Below, one piece after another: positions 1-9,546 of a stretch of DNA of 64,000 nt. Each line of letters starts with the position of its first letter. Within the stretch, counting starts at the first letter, position 1. The stretch lies in contig CAWHYZ010000021.1 of assembly GCA_963833605.1 (NCBI GenBank), positions 1 to 64,000 of the forward strand. Reading direction: 5' to 3'. The notes beneath the pieces are model-generated. The model worked only from the letters and a program-made list of their open reading frames with translations, did not search any database and was not told where the DNA came from. The position numbers and the translations under genes were made by a program. The stretch is from JAFAXD01 sp963833605 (GTDB lineage Bacteria > Pseudomonadota > Alphaproteobacteria > Rhizobiales > Xanthobacteraceae).

Positions 1-560
1 GACCGACTCTGAAACAGGATGGGTTCGACGATGTTCATGGCGAGGGTTCCCGTAGCGTAGAGGATCAGCTCGCGCGCGAAGTTTTATTTCCGAGGTCGAA
101 AGCCTCGCTGGTCGAGCCTTCGTGTTGTGCGCGGGATGCATTGACCGCTCATAAGAGCTACGAAACAAAGATGCAAGGTCGCGCCGGCATTCAACCAAAA
201 ATTCTCGGCGCCTTGCAATCAATCCGACCAAATTTATGGCCTATAACGAAACGCAATTGAGGAGTGGAAGCAAACGCGTTCCACGACGACATCACGCTTG
301 TTGATGTTGTCCGAACTTCATGTTTAACAGGAGCCGTGGATCTACGTCATGTGCCATTTCATGCGCAAGCACCAGCGCTGGCGACATGACACCAATTGTT
401 CCTCCGGAAAGTCACGCTGATCAATGACCGTCAATGCCGCTTTAGAAACCGGGTGCTCGGCGATTGGCTCGGCTGGCGCTGCCGTGCGCGGGACAACACT
501 TATCCTTAGCGTCCACATGAACGGTTGCTTCTTATATCAATAAAGATATAAGTGTCTCTC
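1..560. other. No recognisable gene
   Basis: I find no open frame with a recognisable protein family here on either strand. The stretch is less GC-rich than the core of the window around 150-350 and ends just before the toxin-like gene that begins at 561. It is probably a remnant of accessory DNA at the edge of the island, but nothing specific such as a transposase, tRNA or attachment site can be supported. Confidence 0.4.
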
Positions 561-891
561 ATGGCAGTCAAGCGGGTGATCGTTTCACGGAGACTCGCTC
601 GATCGCCTGTGCGACTTCCCCGGAGAGGCGCGCCGGGAGGCCGGCCACGAACTCTACCAGGTCCAGAAGGGTCGTGACCCGAGCGATTGGAAGCCGATGT
701 CGACGATCGGTGCGGGCGTTCGCGAGATCAAATCCGCGATGCGCTGGAGCATATCGCGTGATCTACATTGCGGCTTTGCCGACGCGATCCACGTGCTCCA
801 CGCGTTCGAGAAGAAGACGCAGAAGACCGCCCGGCGCGACCTCGAGCTTGCCGCGGCGCGGCTGCGGCAGTCAAAGCGAGGAACAGAATGA
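561..891 (+). pseudogene. HigB/RelE-type toxin (Gp49-like, DUF891), frameshifted
   Basis: The pieces match the phage-derived Gp49-like (HigB/RelE superfamily) toxin family. From the ATG at 561 the frame reads MAVKRVIV. A one-base shift near 585 is then needed to reach GDSLDRLCDFPGEARREAG, followed by the family block DWKPMSTIGAGVREIK. A second and third shift near 735-785 are needed to recover AYRVIYIA and then FADAIHVLHAFEKKTQKTA. The family's usual length is about 110 residues, which fits 561-891. Its stop overlaps the start of the antitoxin gene (888), the usual toxin-first order of this type. In known systems such a protein is a ribosome-dependent mRNA endonuclease; here it is broken or missequenced. 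I am sure of the family and unsure whether it is functional. Confidence 0.7.
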
Positions 892-1310
892 CCAAGACCA
901 GTACCTTCGCCAACGTGTGGGACGCCCTCGAGGACAGTGCTGAAGATGCGGCGACAATGACGATGCGATCGGATGTCATGATTGCGATCAAGGGCCAAGT
1001 GGACAGCTGGAACACGACGCAGGCGCGGGCCGCCCGCAGGCTCGGCATCACCCAGCCTCGCCTCAATGACCTGCTGCATGGCAAGATCAACAAGTTTTCC
1101 CTCGACACGTTGACGACCTTGGCAACGCGCGCAGGGCTCAAGGTAAGGTCGAGGTTCGTTCGGCCGCCTGAGGCCCAACGCGGCCTGGGGCTTTTTGGCG
1201 CGCGGCGGCCTCCGCGTGGCGGAATTGAGTGCGGTGCAAGCTCACTCCGTGTCATGGCCACGCAAGCGGGCCATCCCGTAAAAGCCGCGCCTGCGGATCG
1301 CGCTGGCTGA
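888..1310 (+). CDS. XRE-family antitoxin (HigA-like helix-turn-helix)
   Basis: The start at 888 overlaps the toxin stop (ATGA), so the two were translationally coupled. Residues about 25-85 form a helix-turn-helix of the HTH_37/XRE type: a segment around SDVMIAIKGQVDSW is followed by the DNA-reading block TQARAARRLGITQPRLNDLL and then HGKINKFSLDTLTTLATRAGL. Antitoxins of this kind normally end about 10 residues after that point; here the frame runs on for some 50 low-complexity residues to 1310. The natural stop was therefore probably lost by mutation or a frameshift near 1145. The expected role is to bind the toxin and repress the operon promoter. With a damaged partner the pair is probably inactive. 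Confidence 0.7.
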   Translation: MTKTSTFANVWDALEDSAEDAATMTMRSDVMIAIKGQVDSWNTTQARAARRLGITQPRLNDLLHGKINKFSLDTLTTLATRAGLKVRSRFVRPPEAQRGLGLFGARRPPRGGIECGASSLRVMATQAGHPVKAAPADRAG

Positions 1311-1430
1311 CCGAACTTCGTCGTTCGTGGTTACTGCGTCGCCCGCTTTCGGCGGCACCCCATCGCGCCCCGCGCGATGGGGACCCCTTGCGGGCGATGA
1401 CACATCTGGGTTGGCCGCGTCGTCAAATGC

Positions 1431-1613
1431 TCACTCCGTCGGGATCCGGCCAAAACGAACCAATCTGGGTTGGAGCACGACAAAGCGCACGCGCAGCTTT
1501 TCGCCGTAGCTGGCAACAACGTCGACGACCATCGCAGGCAGGCTCGCGCGTACGGTCGACGGAAAGCGCAACAGGATGACGCCAGCGGCCGGCTTTGGAG
1601 GCCGAATAGACAA
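1431..1613 (-). pseudogene. C-terminal fragment of a DUF5615 PIN-like protein
   Basis: The minus-strand frame contains the string GVILLRFPSTVRASLPAMVV followed by a segment ending FVVLQPRLVRFGRI. This looks like the C-terminal half of DUF5615 PIN-like proteins, which are predicted toxin-like nucleases. The N-terminal half carrying the acidic residues is absent, and the frame begins in unrelated sequence close to the short repeats at 1621-1710. I read it as a remnant. The call depends on pattern memory of the family and could be wrong. Confidence 0.35.
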
Positions 1614-1620
1614 ACTCCCG

Positions 1621-1710
1621 AAAATCTACTCGGCGGAAAATCTACTCTGACCCCATTCAATTCGACCCCATTCAATTCTTACCATTCAATTCTTACGATT
1701 TTAATTCCTA
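1621..1710. repeat. Short direct-repeat cluster
   Basis: The 11-mer AAAATCTACTC occurs twice (1621 and 1637). The 14-mer ACCCCATTCAATTC also occurs twice within 1649-1679, followed by a related ACCATTCAATTCTTAC copy and a decayed fourth unit. The strand complement contains TGGGGTCAGAGTAGATTTT, a motif type often seen at the borders of small mobile elements. A GGGGTCAGA core recurs at 51444-51452. No transposase is next to it. Confidence 0.5.
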
Positions 1711-1873
1711 GGTGCACTTGCAGCGCCGGACCTCGTCGCAGCGGACATGTTCGTATCTTCGTTTTACGGACCATAAACCCTGAAAATTTGGAGCTCAATT
1801 CTTCTCGTTCTTCACAACACGAGTTCTGCCTCCGTGGCAGTAACCGCGGTCCGGTCCACTTCCAAAGTTGGGG

Positions 1874-2197
1874 TTAGGAACGCGCCAGTTTTTTCGCTTC
1901 AGCCACGTAGATGTGTGGAGTGATATGTTTGGCAAAATAATTCACTCCTTTCATGTATTCGATCATGAGGCTATAGCAATCAATTATCAGATCATCGATT
2001 TCGCGGTCGTTTACTCGTTCCCCGATCGCGCGCGTAATACGTTGCTTAAGCTCCCCCTTGATCAAGATAATCCCGGTACGAAACCGCCCCTGCACCGTTT
2101 TGCCCTTCCACTCGTATTTTCCCGGTTTGTAAATCGGCCTGCCGTCGAAACCGACTTTTAGATGATACGCTGGATGCGCGTACTCATAGTCGGACAA
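1874..2197 (-). CDS. Hypothetical protein, AT-rich orphan
   Basis: This 107-residue frame starts at an ATG and encodes a mostly alpha-helical, charged protein. It opens MSDYEYAHPAYHLKVGFDGR and later has a helix-rich region around ERVNDREIDDLIIDCYSLMI. No signal peptide or transmembrane segment is visible. Its base composition is clearly lower in GC than the flanking genes and its codon use differs, which suggests recent acquisition. I do not recognise the family. The balanced amino-acid composition argues that it is a real gene rather than a random frame. Confidence 0.5.
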   Translation of the reverse strand: MSDYEYAHPAYHLKVGFDGRPIYKPGKYEWKGKTVQGRFRTGIILIKGELKQRITRAIGERVNDREIDDLIIDCYSLMIEYMKGVNYFAKHITPHIYVAEAKKLARS

Positions 2198-2475
2198 CGC
2201 AAAAGTCCAGACCGCCTACGGCCTTACTAAAGACAGAACCAGTTGACTTGCGCTTTGCCGACATGCTTTGCACTTCGATATCGTTTTCCATCGCACGCTC
2301 CGGCTCATGGGCATTTATTCCACTGATTTGTCGAATAATGCAATGATAACCCCGTCGGGCATGATGACGAGCGAACGAAAAACGGGGAGTGCATACTCAT
2401 ACGCCGCCAGATTTTCGGAGCTTCCTCCACGACATCGCACTCTATGACGTTCCGGGCAGCTGGCGTTGAGCGTCC

Positions 2476-4771
2476 TCACCGCGCCTCGATCGCGTCAAGC
2501 ACACGCTCGGGCGTCATCGGCAGGGCGCGCGCGCGCGCGCCGGTCGCGTTGTGGATCGCGTTGGCGATGGCGGGCGCCGCGCCCACCAGCGAAGGCTCGC
2601 CGACGCCCTTGGCGCCGACCGGGTGGGTTGGATCGCGATCCTCCAGCACGATCGCGTGGATCTCGGGCGGCGTATCGAGCACGCCCGGCACCTTGTAGTC
2701 GGCGAGCGTCACGGTGGTGAGCCAGCCTTCGTCATTCCAGCGCATCTCCTCGGTGAGGGCATAGCCCATGCCCTGGACGAAGCCGCCCTGGATCTGGCTT
2801 TCACAGCTGACCGGGTTGATGGCGCGGCCGGCGTCGTGCGCGCACCAGGCGCGGCGAACCTCGACCGCGCCGGTGGCCTCGTCGACATCCACCTCCACGC
2901 AGTGGGCGCCGAAGGTGAAGACACCCAGGTTTGCGAACGCGAGCTGATGGATCGAGGCGCGCTTGGGATCGAACGGCGGGCCGTCGAAGACGAAGCCGTG
3001 GCTCGCCGCGATCGGGCCGCCGGAATGAAACAGCGAGCGCATCGCGACCTCCCTGAAGCTCACGCCTTGTCGGCACGCCCTTGATGCCGATCGCGCCGCC
3101 CGGACTGCAGCTCGAGATCGACGCTCGCGCATTCGAGCATCTCGGCCGCGTGCTCGAACATCGTCTCGCGCATCTCGACGGTCGCGACCGCGACCGCCCG
3201 GCCGGTCATATAGGTGGAGCGGCTGCCGGCGGTCTTCCAATTGTAGGGGGACGAGTTGCTGTCTTGCGGGGCATAGCTGACGCGCTCGATCGGCACGGCG
3301 AGCGCATCGGCGCAGATCTGCACCATCGACGGTGTCCGACCCCTTGCCCGATATCGACGCACCCGGTCGACAGCGCAATCGAGCCGTCGGTGCGCAGCTG
3401 AACGTTGGCGGCCGTGCCCATCAGCCCGGAGACGTGCGACATCACGGCATAGCCGACGCCGCGTCGCGGCCCGAGCCGCGGCGCGAGCGGCGGCGCCGCG
3501 CGCTGCGCATCGCTCACGCGGGTCAGACATTGCGGTCAGCACGCAGGAGCGCACGACCTGGCCGCCGAACGCCGTATCGTTCGGGCGCATCGCGTTCTTC
3601 AGGCGCAGCTCGACCGGATCGATGGCGAGCTTCACGGCGAGCTCGTCGATCTGCGACTTGCCGGCAAAGCTCGCCTGCGGATTGCCAAAGCCGCGGAACG
3701 AGCCCGCGCGCAGCTTGTTGGTGTAGACGACCTGGCCGCGCGCCCGCGCGTTCGGCGATGCGGTAGGGCCCGCGCGACATGAGCAGCGCAAACGCGAGCA
3801 CCGGCGGGCTCTCGTCGGCGTAGGCGCCGCCATCGAGGGTGATGCGGGCGTCGCGCGCCACGATCGTGCCGTCCCGCCGCGCGCCCGGTCTTCATCCAAA
3901 TGCGCGCCGGATGACGCGAGCGCTGGATCTCGAAATCCTGCATGCGGGAGAGCACCAGCTTCACCGGGCCGCCGCGCGGCGCGCGCCAGCCAGGCGGCGA
4001 TCGAATGGATATTCGACGCATGCTTGCCGCCGAAACCGCCGCCCACCCGGGTCGCCAGACACGGATCTTCGCCATCGGCTCGCCGAGCTCTTCGGCGACG
4101 CGTTGCTGGATGTGGTGCACCGACTGGCAGGTCGCGTAGGAGCGTGATGCGCCCGGCCGCGTCGACGTCCGCCACGCAGCCGTTCGGCTCCAGATAGAGG
4201 TGGTGCTGCGCCTGGGTCTCCCAGGTGCCCTCCACGACCACGTCGCATTCGCGGAAGGCGCGCTCGACATCGCCTTCTTCGACCGCAGCTCTCGAACACC
4301 ATGTTGTCATGCCCGCCGCCCTGGATGGCCTTGAAGTAGTCGGCGCAGTCCGCGTGCAGGATCGGTGCGCCAGGCGCGAGCGCCTGGTCGATCGTCAGCG
4401 CCGACCGCAAGGCTCGTACGTCGACCTCGATCGCCGCTGCCGCCCGGTTGGCGGCTTTCGCGATCGACCGCGGCGACCGCCGCCACGATCTCGCCGACGT
4501 AGCGCACCGGCCGCGCGCGACCATCGACTCGTCCTTGACGATGCCGCCGGAACGCGGCCCGTTGAGATCGTCGCCGGTCAGGATCGCCTTGACGCCGGGG
4601 AGGGCGCGCGCCGCATCCAGCTGGTAGCCGAGGATACGGGCGTGCGCATGCGGGCTGGTGACGAGCGCCGCATGCAGCATGCCCGGCAGCTCGGATGTCG
4701 TCCGCATACCGGGCGCGGCCGGTCGCCTTGTCGCCGGCCTCGAGGCGCGGGGGGCTCGAACCGATGGTCAT
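2476..4771 (-). pseudogene. Molybdenum hydroxylase large (molybdopterin) subunit, heavily frameshifted
   Basis: This is the xanthine dehydrogenase/aldehyde oxidase large subunit, about 765 codons, which carries the Mo-pterin cofactor and hydroxylates N-heterocycles or aldehydes with water. The start at 4771 (MTIGSSPPRLEAGDKATGRA) overlaps the small-subunit stop by ATGA. Visible family blocks are RYVGEIVAAVAAVDRE, RVGGGFGGKHASN, LRAGSFRGFGNPQ, STGCVDIGQGVG and, near the C-terminus, GAKGVGEPSLVGAAP with the catalytic glutamate. About a dozen frame changes are needed over 2.3 kb (roughly at 4695, 4520, 4460, 4300, 4150, 4070, 3980, 3870, 3750, 3530, 3340 and 3075), with no in-frame stop inside the matching blocks. 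The AGSFRGFGNPQ block is of the xanthine-dehydrogenase kind, not the AYxCSFR of form I CO dehydrogenase. The substrate is unknown; the neighbours suggest a pyridine-type ring. Confidence 0.8.
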
Positions 4772-5240
4772 GCGCTTGCTCCGGCGAGCCGTTCCGCCGC
4801 CTCGACGATCTTCACATAGCCCGAGCAGCGGCAAAGGTTGCCCGAAAGGCGGCCGCGGATCGGCCTCGCGTCCGGGATGCGGCTCGCGCGCAAACAGCTC
4901 GGTGAGCGCGATGACGAATCCAGGTGTGCAGAAGCCGCATTGGATGGCGCCGGCCTCGATGAGGGCGCGCTGCACGGCGGAAAAGCCTCGTTGCCGGCGA
5001 TCCCTTCGACTGGTCGTACCGGCCGCTCGCCGACGTCGGCGGCGAGCGTCAGGCAGGAGCGCGCGAGCTTGCCGTCGAGCAGGACGGTGCAGGCGCCGCA
5101 GACGCCATGATTGCAGCCGCGCTTGGTTCCGGTCAGCCCGAGCGAGGAGCGCAGCACATCGAGCAACGTCGCCGGCGTCGCGGCGAGCACGTCGTGCGGC
5201 TCGCCATTCACGTTCAACGTTATCGAAATTTGCTGGTCAT
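4768..5240 (-). pseudogene. Molybdenum hydroxylase [2Fe-2S] small subunit, frameshifted
   Basis: This is the electron-transfer subunit with two [2Fe-2S] clusters, normally about 155-170 residues. The N-terminal plant-ferredoxin cluster motif is CNHGVCGACTVLLDG, and the second domain shows QCGFCTPGF followed by NLCRCSGYVKIVEAAERL. The ATG at 5240 lies one frame away from the body (ISITLNVNGEPHDV), so a base seems to be missing just after it. Two more shifts separate the GFCTPG block from the first cluster and from the last block. It sits between the FAD subunit and the large subunit with ATGA-type junctions, the order seen in many CoxMSL/KdhMSL-type operons. Confidence 0.8.
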
Positions 5241-5252
5241 GCTGAGCCGCCC

Positions 5253-6042
5253 TCACCGCTCGGCAGACGAGCTCGGGAAGAACCTTGCGGCGATAGGCCG
5301 CCGGAGCCGCGATGGTCGCTGGGCGGATCGCTTTCGGCCGCAAGCTTGCGCGCCGGCATCGCTGAGGGCCGCGTCGGTGAGCGCGAGGCCCGTCCGCCAG
5401 AAGTGGGCGTGGGGCCGCAGCACGCCGATCGCCATCCGCGCCGTGCGCCGCCACGATCGCCGCCACCGAGAGATGGCGAAATCGCCGGCGACCAGCGACA
5501 GCTTCTCGTAAGCGGCGCCGCCGCTCGGCGGCCCGGCAGGAACGTGGATCGCGGTGACGATCTCGCCGCGTTCTGAGCGCGGTCTCAAACAGCCCGCGGA
5601 AGAAGTCGCGCGCCGCGACACGGCGGCGGCCCGCGGCGCGATCCGACCTCGATGGTCGCGTCCGCAGCCACCAGCACCACCGGATAGTCCGCGGCCGGGA
5701 TCGGCATGCGCAACGGAGCCGCCGATCGTGCCGAAGGCGCGCACCGCCGGATAGGCGACGACGCGCGCGGCCTGCGCGAGCAGCGCCGCCCCGGCGCCAC
5801 GGCGCTTGAGCTGCGGCGAGCTCGGCATGCGTGGTCATGGCGCCGATGCGCAAGCTGCCATCGGGCTGCGTCGCGATGCCGCGCAGGGCGGCGATACGGC
5901 GCAGGCTGACGAGGCGGGACGGCGCGACGAGCCCGAGGTTCATCATCGCCACCAGCGACTGGCCGCCCGCCAGGCAGCGCGCCTCCTCGTCGTCGAGGGC
6001 CTGATAGGCTTCCTCGAGTGTCGAGGGTGCGACGTAATCCAT
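5253..6042 (-). pseudogene. Molybdenum hydroxylase FAD-binding subunit, frameshifted
   Basis: This is the FAD subunit (CoxM/KdhM family, about 260-290 residues) that passes electrons from the iron-sulfur subunit to the acceptor. From the ATG at 6042 it reads MDYVAPSTLEEAYQALDDE followed by the FAD-binding block CLAGGQSLVAMMNLGLVAPS and later IGAMTTHAELA. After about residue 80 the family pattern hops to other frames: RAFGTIGGSVAHADPG (the second FAD motif) lies in the frame ending at 5253, then EIVTAIHVPAG and AYEKLSLVAGDFAI follow. At least three indels are required. The stop cannot be fixed to the base because of the shifts. Confidence 0.75.
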
Positions 6043-6106
6043 GTGTCCCCTGCCTGCGCTCGCGTCGATTACTGCGGCGGCCTTCGGCTCAGGTGATGTC
6101 CACCAG

Positions 6107-7265
6107 TCATCGAAGCACCTCGGCAACCCAGTCGGCAATGTAGTCGATGGTGGGAGAGAACAGATCACCGCCCACGTGTCGGCGCCGCCCTCCGCCTCGG
6201 TGAAGACGCGCAGCTCCGCGCGCGGGCTGCGCACCGCGGCGCGCACCGTACGTTCGGCCTGATCGAGCGGCACCTGCCGGTCGCTGCTCGCCGTGCACCA
6301 CCAGCAGCGGACAGGTGATGCGCTCGGCAACCCCCTGCAAGCGTCATCTGCGCGATCTTCTCGTAGGCTTCCTCGGTGCGTCTTTGCGCCGTAGTACCAC
6401 AACGCATGCTCGACCCAGTTGGTGACCGAGCGCGCCGCGTTCGGATCGCGCAGGATGCGCCCGTGCGACCCGACATTTTCCCAGCGCGCGCCCCAGGCCA
6501 CGCAGGCCGCGAGGCGCGGCTCGAACGCCGCTGCGCGCGGCGCATAGTAGCCGCCCAGGCTCATCGCCACCACACCAACCCGGCGCGGATCGACGTTGCT
6601 GCGCCGCTCCAGCCAGTCGAGCGCCGCCGTGGCCCAGCGTTCGCTCTCGGGGTTCATCGCCATTCCCTGCAGGCGCAATGCGGCACCGATGCCGGGATGA
6701 TCGAGCATCAAGGTCGCGATGCCGCGGGCCGCGAACTCGCGCGCGATCCCGCACAGATGCATCCACTCCTTGGTCACGTCAAAGCCATCGAAATGGATCA
6801 TGGCAGGCGATCGCACCGCGCCGGGGGCGCGGTGGAACAGCGCCGGAAGGGTCGTACCCGCGTAGGGAATTTCGACGAATTCGATCGGCTCGCCGCGCAG
6901 GCGCACGCCGCGCCCGAAACAGTCGAGCATCGCGCGATACATCGGCAGTTTTTGCGGCGACGTGTGACTGGCCATGCGCTCGGCGCGTGAACCAGTAGAC
7001 GCAGGCGCGCAGGTATTTCTTGCCCGCCGTCAGGGCGTGGCCGGCCGCTTCATCCGGCGCGCGCGCTCTTCCAGCTCGCGGGCCAGCGACGACCAGCGCT
7101 CGATCCAGGCGGCCTGGGCGTGCGGATCGTCCTTGGCGTTGGGACGTTTGGCGAATTCCTGCAGCGGCCGGCAGGCGCGGTCGATCTCGGTCATCTCGCC
7201 CCCGAGCTGCGCCGCCATCAGGAGGCCGAGATTCAGGAGTAGTGATCCGGGAAGTACTCGAACAT
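6107..7265 (-). pseudogene. Alpha/beta hydrolase, dihydroxypseudooxynicotine hydrolase-like, frameshifted
   Basis: From the ATG at 7265 the gene reads MFEYFPDHYS, hits a frameshift near 7236, and resumes as MAAQLGGEMTEIDRACRPLQE. This is the N-terminal helical cap typical of 2,6-dihydroxypseudooxynicotine hydrolase (a C-C bond hydrolase of nicotine breakdown) and FrsA-like enzymes. A second shift near 6990 leads to the alpha/beta core with the nucleophile elbow GVVAMSLGGYYAPRAAA (serine in SLGG). Further shifts near 6345 and 6290 lead to the C-terminal block ending FSPTIDYIADWVAEVL at 6107. The total of about 386 codons is slightly longer than the 367-residue nicotine enzyme. It lies 1 base after the permease stop and just before the molybdenum hydroxylase genes. 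The substrate is inferred only from context. Confidence 0.7.
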
Positions 7266-7266
7266 G

Positions 7267-8016
7267 CTAAGCCTCGGCGACGTACCAGTGCAGCAGCCTG
7301 CCGCGCAGCCGCTGTGCGATCTTGAACAGCACATAGCCAACGAGCGAAATTGTAACAAGCGTCGCAAAGGCCGTGCGCACATCGCCGTAACGGTACGAAC
7401 GGATCATCATCTCGCCCAGCCCGCCGCCGCCTGACACCATTTCGCACACGACCGCGACCAGCACGGCCACGACCACCGCCACCTGCACGCCGTCGTAGAT
7501 CGACGCGAGCGACAGCGGCAGCACGACCCGCCACATCATGCGCACGGGGCCAGTGCCGCGCGACTGGGCCGACCACAGGTACATCGGGCTCAGCCCACGG
7601 GCGCCGTGATAGCTGAACAGCACGATCGGGAACAGGCAATCGGTGAAGATCAACATCACCTTGGACAGGCTGAAGAGGCCGAACAAGTGGACGTAAAGAG
7701 GTATGAGCGCGATCTTCGGCAACGGGAACGCGAAGGAAAACAACGGCTCGAAAAACCACTCGGCCCAACGTGCGCGGCCCATCAGCAGCCCAAGCGGTAC
7801 CCCAACGGCGATCGCGCCCGCGAGCCCCGCGAGCGCCCGCCACAGCGTGGCCCCCAGCGGAACATAGATGCGTCCGTCGGCAAACACCGTAAACCAGCGC
7901 AGGATGATCTCGGTGACGGGAGGAAACACGTTGGGATTGACGAAGCCGGTGCGCGCCACGAGTTCCCACGCGGCGAGGACAATTGCGATCGGCGCGATTT
8001 TAATGAGCAAAGGCAT
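7267..8016 (-). CDS. ABC transporter permease, NitT/TauT (SsuC/TauC) family
   Basis: This intact 249-residue inner-membrane protein has about six transmembrane helices, beginning MPLLIKIAPIAIVLAAWELV. It carries the BPD_transp_1 coupling region (SAQSRGTGPVRMMWRVVLPL), the EAA-like loop that contacts the ATPase. Members of this family import sulfonates, nitrate, thiamine precursors or aromatic compounds. It overlaps the end of the neighbouring permease gene by 17 bases, so the two probably form a heterodimeric channel, and it is followed at once by the alpha/beta hydrolase. It is one of the few unbroken genes in the 2.5-9.5 kb segment. Confidence 0.85.
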   Translation of the reverse strand: MPLLIKIAPIAIVLAAWELVARTGFVNPNVFPPVTEIILRWFTVFADGRIYVPLGATLWRALAGLAGAIAVGVPLGLLMGRARWAEWFFEPLFSFAFPLPKIALIPLYVHLFGLFSLSKVMLIFTDCLFPIVLFSYHGARGLSPMYLWSAQSRGTGPVRMMWRVVLPLSLASIYDGVQVAVVVAVLVAVVCEMVSGGGGLGEMMIRSYRYGDVRTAFATLVTISLVGYVLFKIAQRLRGRLLHWYVAEA

Positions 8017-8756
8017 GCCAGGATATCAGCCGGCGCAGCCCGGCGAGGTAGCAGCGGTCGAGCAGAAAGCCGAGCACCGCGAGGTAGATGACCACGGCCA
8101 ACATGGCGTCATCGGCGCCCACGCCGCCATACGAGAAGATCAGATAGCCAAGCCCGGACTTCGGAGGAAATGAACTCCGAGCTGACGAGCACGATGATCG
8201 CAATCGCGATCGCGGTACGCACCCCGGCGGCGATCTGAGGCAGCGCCGCCGGCAGCACGACCCGCCAGAGCAGGCGCCGTTCCGAAGTTCCGCGCGCCTG
8301 CGCCGACCAGATCAGCATCTGATCCACGCTGCGGGCGCCGTTGAAGGTCGCGGTCACGACCGGAAGCAGGCAGGCGAGCGCGATGACCGCCACCTTGGAG
8401 AAATCGCCGATCCCGAGCCAGACCATGAACAGCGGTATCATCGCTGGCTTGGGCACCGGATAGATCAACAACAGGATCGGTTCCACCGCACGCTCGACGA
8501 CGCTCATCCGCGCCATCAGCAGGCCGAGCGCCACGCCGATGAGCACGGCAGCAAGCAACCCGGTGCCGGCGCGCGCAAACGACGCCCAGGTGTGCACCAT
8601 GATCTCACCCGAGCGCAGCAAGGCGGCGAGCGAGACCGCGACGTTCGAGAATGACGGCAGTACGGATTTGGGCAGCACTCCCGAGCTGGATGCGGCTTGC
8701 CAGATGGCCAGCAGCAACAGCAGCGGAACAATCTTGACGACAGGAAACGCTTTCAT
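8000..8756 (-). CDS. ABC transporter permease, NitT/TauT family (one frameshift)
   Basis: This is the second permease of the transporter, about 252 codons, beginning MKAFPVVKIVPLLLLLAIWQ. The coupling loop reads SAQARGTSERRLLWRVVLPA, nearly the same pattern as in the next gene. The frame breaks near 8163 after LVSSEFISS; the C-terminal helix then continues in another frame as SGLGYLIFSYGGV to the stop at 8000. One added or lost base explains it. The start overlaps the ATPase stop by ATGA. Two related permeases in one operon suggest a heterodimer. Confidence 0.8.
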
Positions 8757-9533
8757 GCGTGCGCCGCCTCGACCTCCTCCTTGATGCTGCGCCAGATGCG
8801 CAGCTTGAGCGCGGTGAACGCGGAGTTGGCCTCGAACTCCTCGCCGTCGGCCACGTCGAAGCCGCGCTCATGCACTTCCTTGATGCGCCCCGGGCGTGCC
8901 GCCATCACGACGATGCGCGTTCCAAGGGCCACCGCCTCCTCCACGTCATGGGTCACGAACAGCACGGTCTTGGCCTCATGCCGCCAGATGCGCCGCACCT
9001 CATCCTGCAGAATGCGCCGCGTCTGCGCGTCGAGGGCGCCGAACGGCTCGTCCATCAGCAGGATATCGGGCCGGCACGCGAGCGTCTGCGCGAGCGCGAC
9101 GCGCTGCTGCATGCCGCCGGAGAGTTCACGCGGATAGCGGTCCTCGAACCCCTGCAGATGCACGAGCCGCACGTACTCGTCGACGATTCGGTTGCGCTCT
9201 GCCCGTGCCATGCCCTGCTCGCTCAGCCCGTAGCCGATGTTGCTGCGCACCGTGAGCCAGGGAAACAGTGAATAGCGCTGAAAGATGATACCGCGATCCG
9301 GTCCTGGCCCGCGTGATCGGCCGCCCGCGCAGGCGCAGGCTACCCGAGCTCGGGCGCAGGAAGCCACCGACGAGATAAAGCAGCGTGCTCTTTCCGCACC
9401 CGCTCGGTCCGACGATGGTGACGAATTCGCGCTCCGCGATATCGAGATTGATGTCCTTCAGCGCCTGGATCGCCTGCGCACCCTCGCCATACCGCATACC
9501 GACGGAGCGCATCTCCAGGCACGCCGCGGTCAT
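8753..9533 (-). CDS. ABC transporter ATP-binding protein, NitT/TauT family (one frameshift)
   Basis: This ATPase of about 260 codons powers the transporter encoded around it. The Walker A motif GPSGCGKST is in the first frame (from 9533, MTAACLEMRSVGMRYGEG). A frameshift near 9300 precedes the Q-loop block GIIFQRYSLFPWLTV. The second frame holds the signature LSGGMQQRVALAQTL, Walker B ILLMDEPFGALD and the switch histidine in VLFVTHDVEEA. It follows the substrate-binding gene by 13 bases and overlaps the first permease (ATGA). Confidence 0.85.
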
Positions 9534-9546
9534 CTCAATTTAGCGG

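Noticed and set aside
2476..6042. Aerobic carbon monoxide dehydrogenase (CoxMSL)
   Set aside because: The large subunit has a xanthine-dehydrogenase-type AGSFRGFGNPQ block instead of the AYxCSFR active-site loop, and no coxDEF genes are near.
4768..6975. A 735-codon open frame on the minus strand
   Set aside because: It joins parts of an alpha/beta hydrolase, an FAD subunit and a [2Fe-2S] subunit through frameshifts with no stop; it is not one protein.
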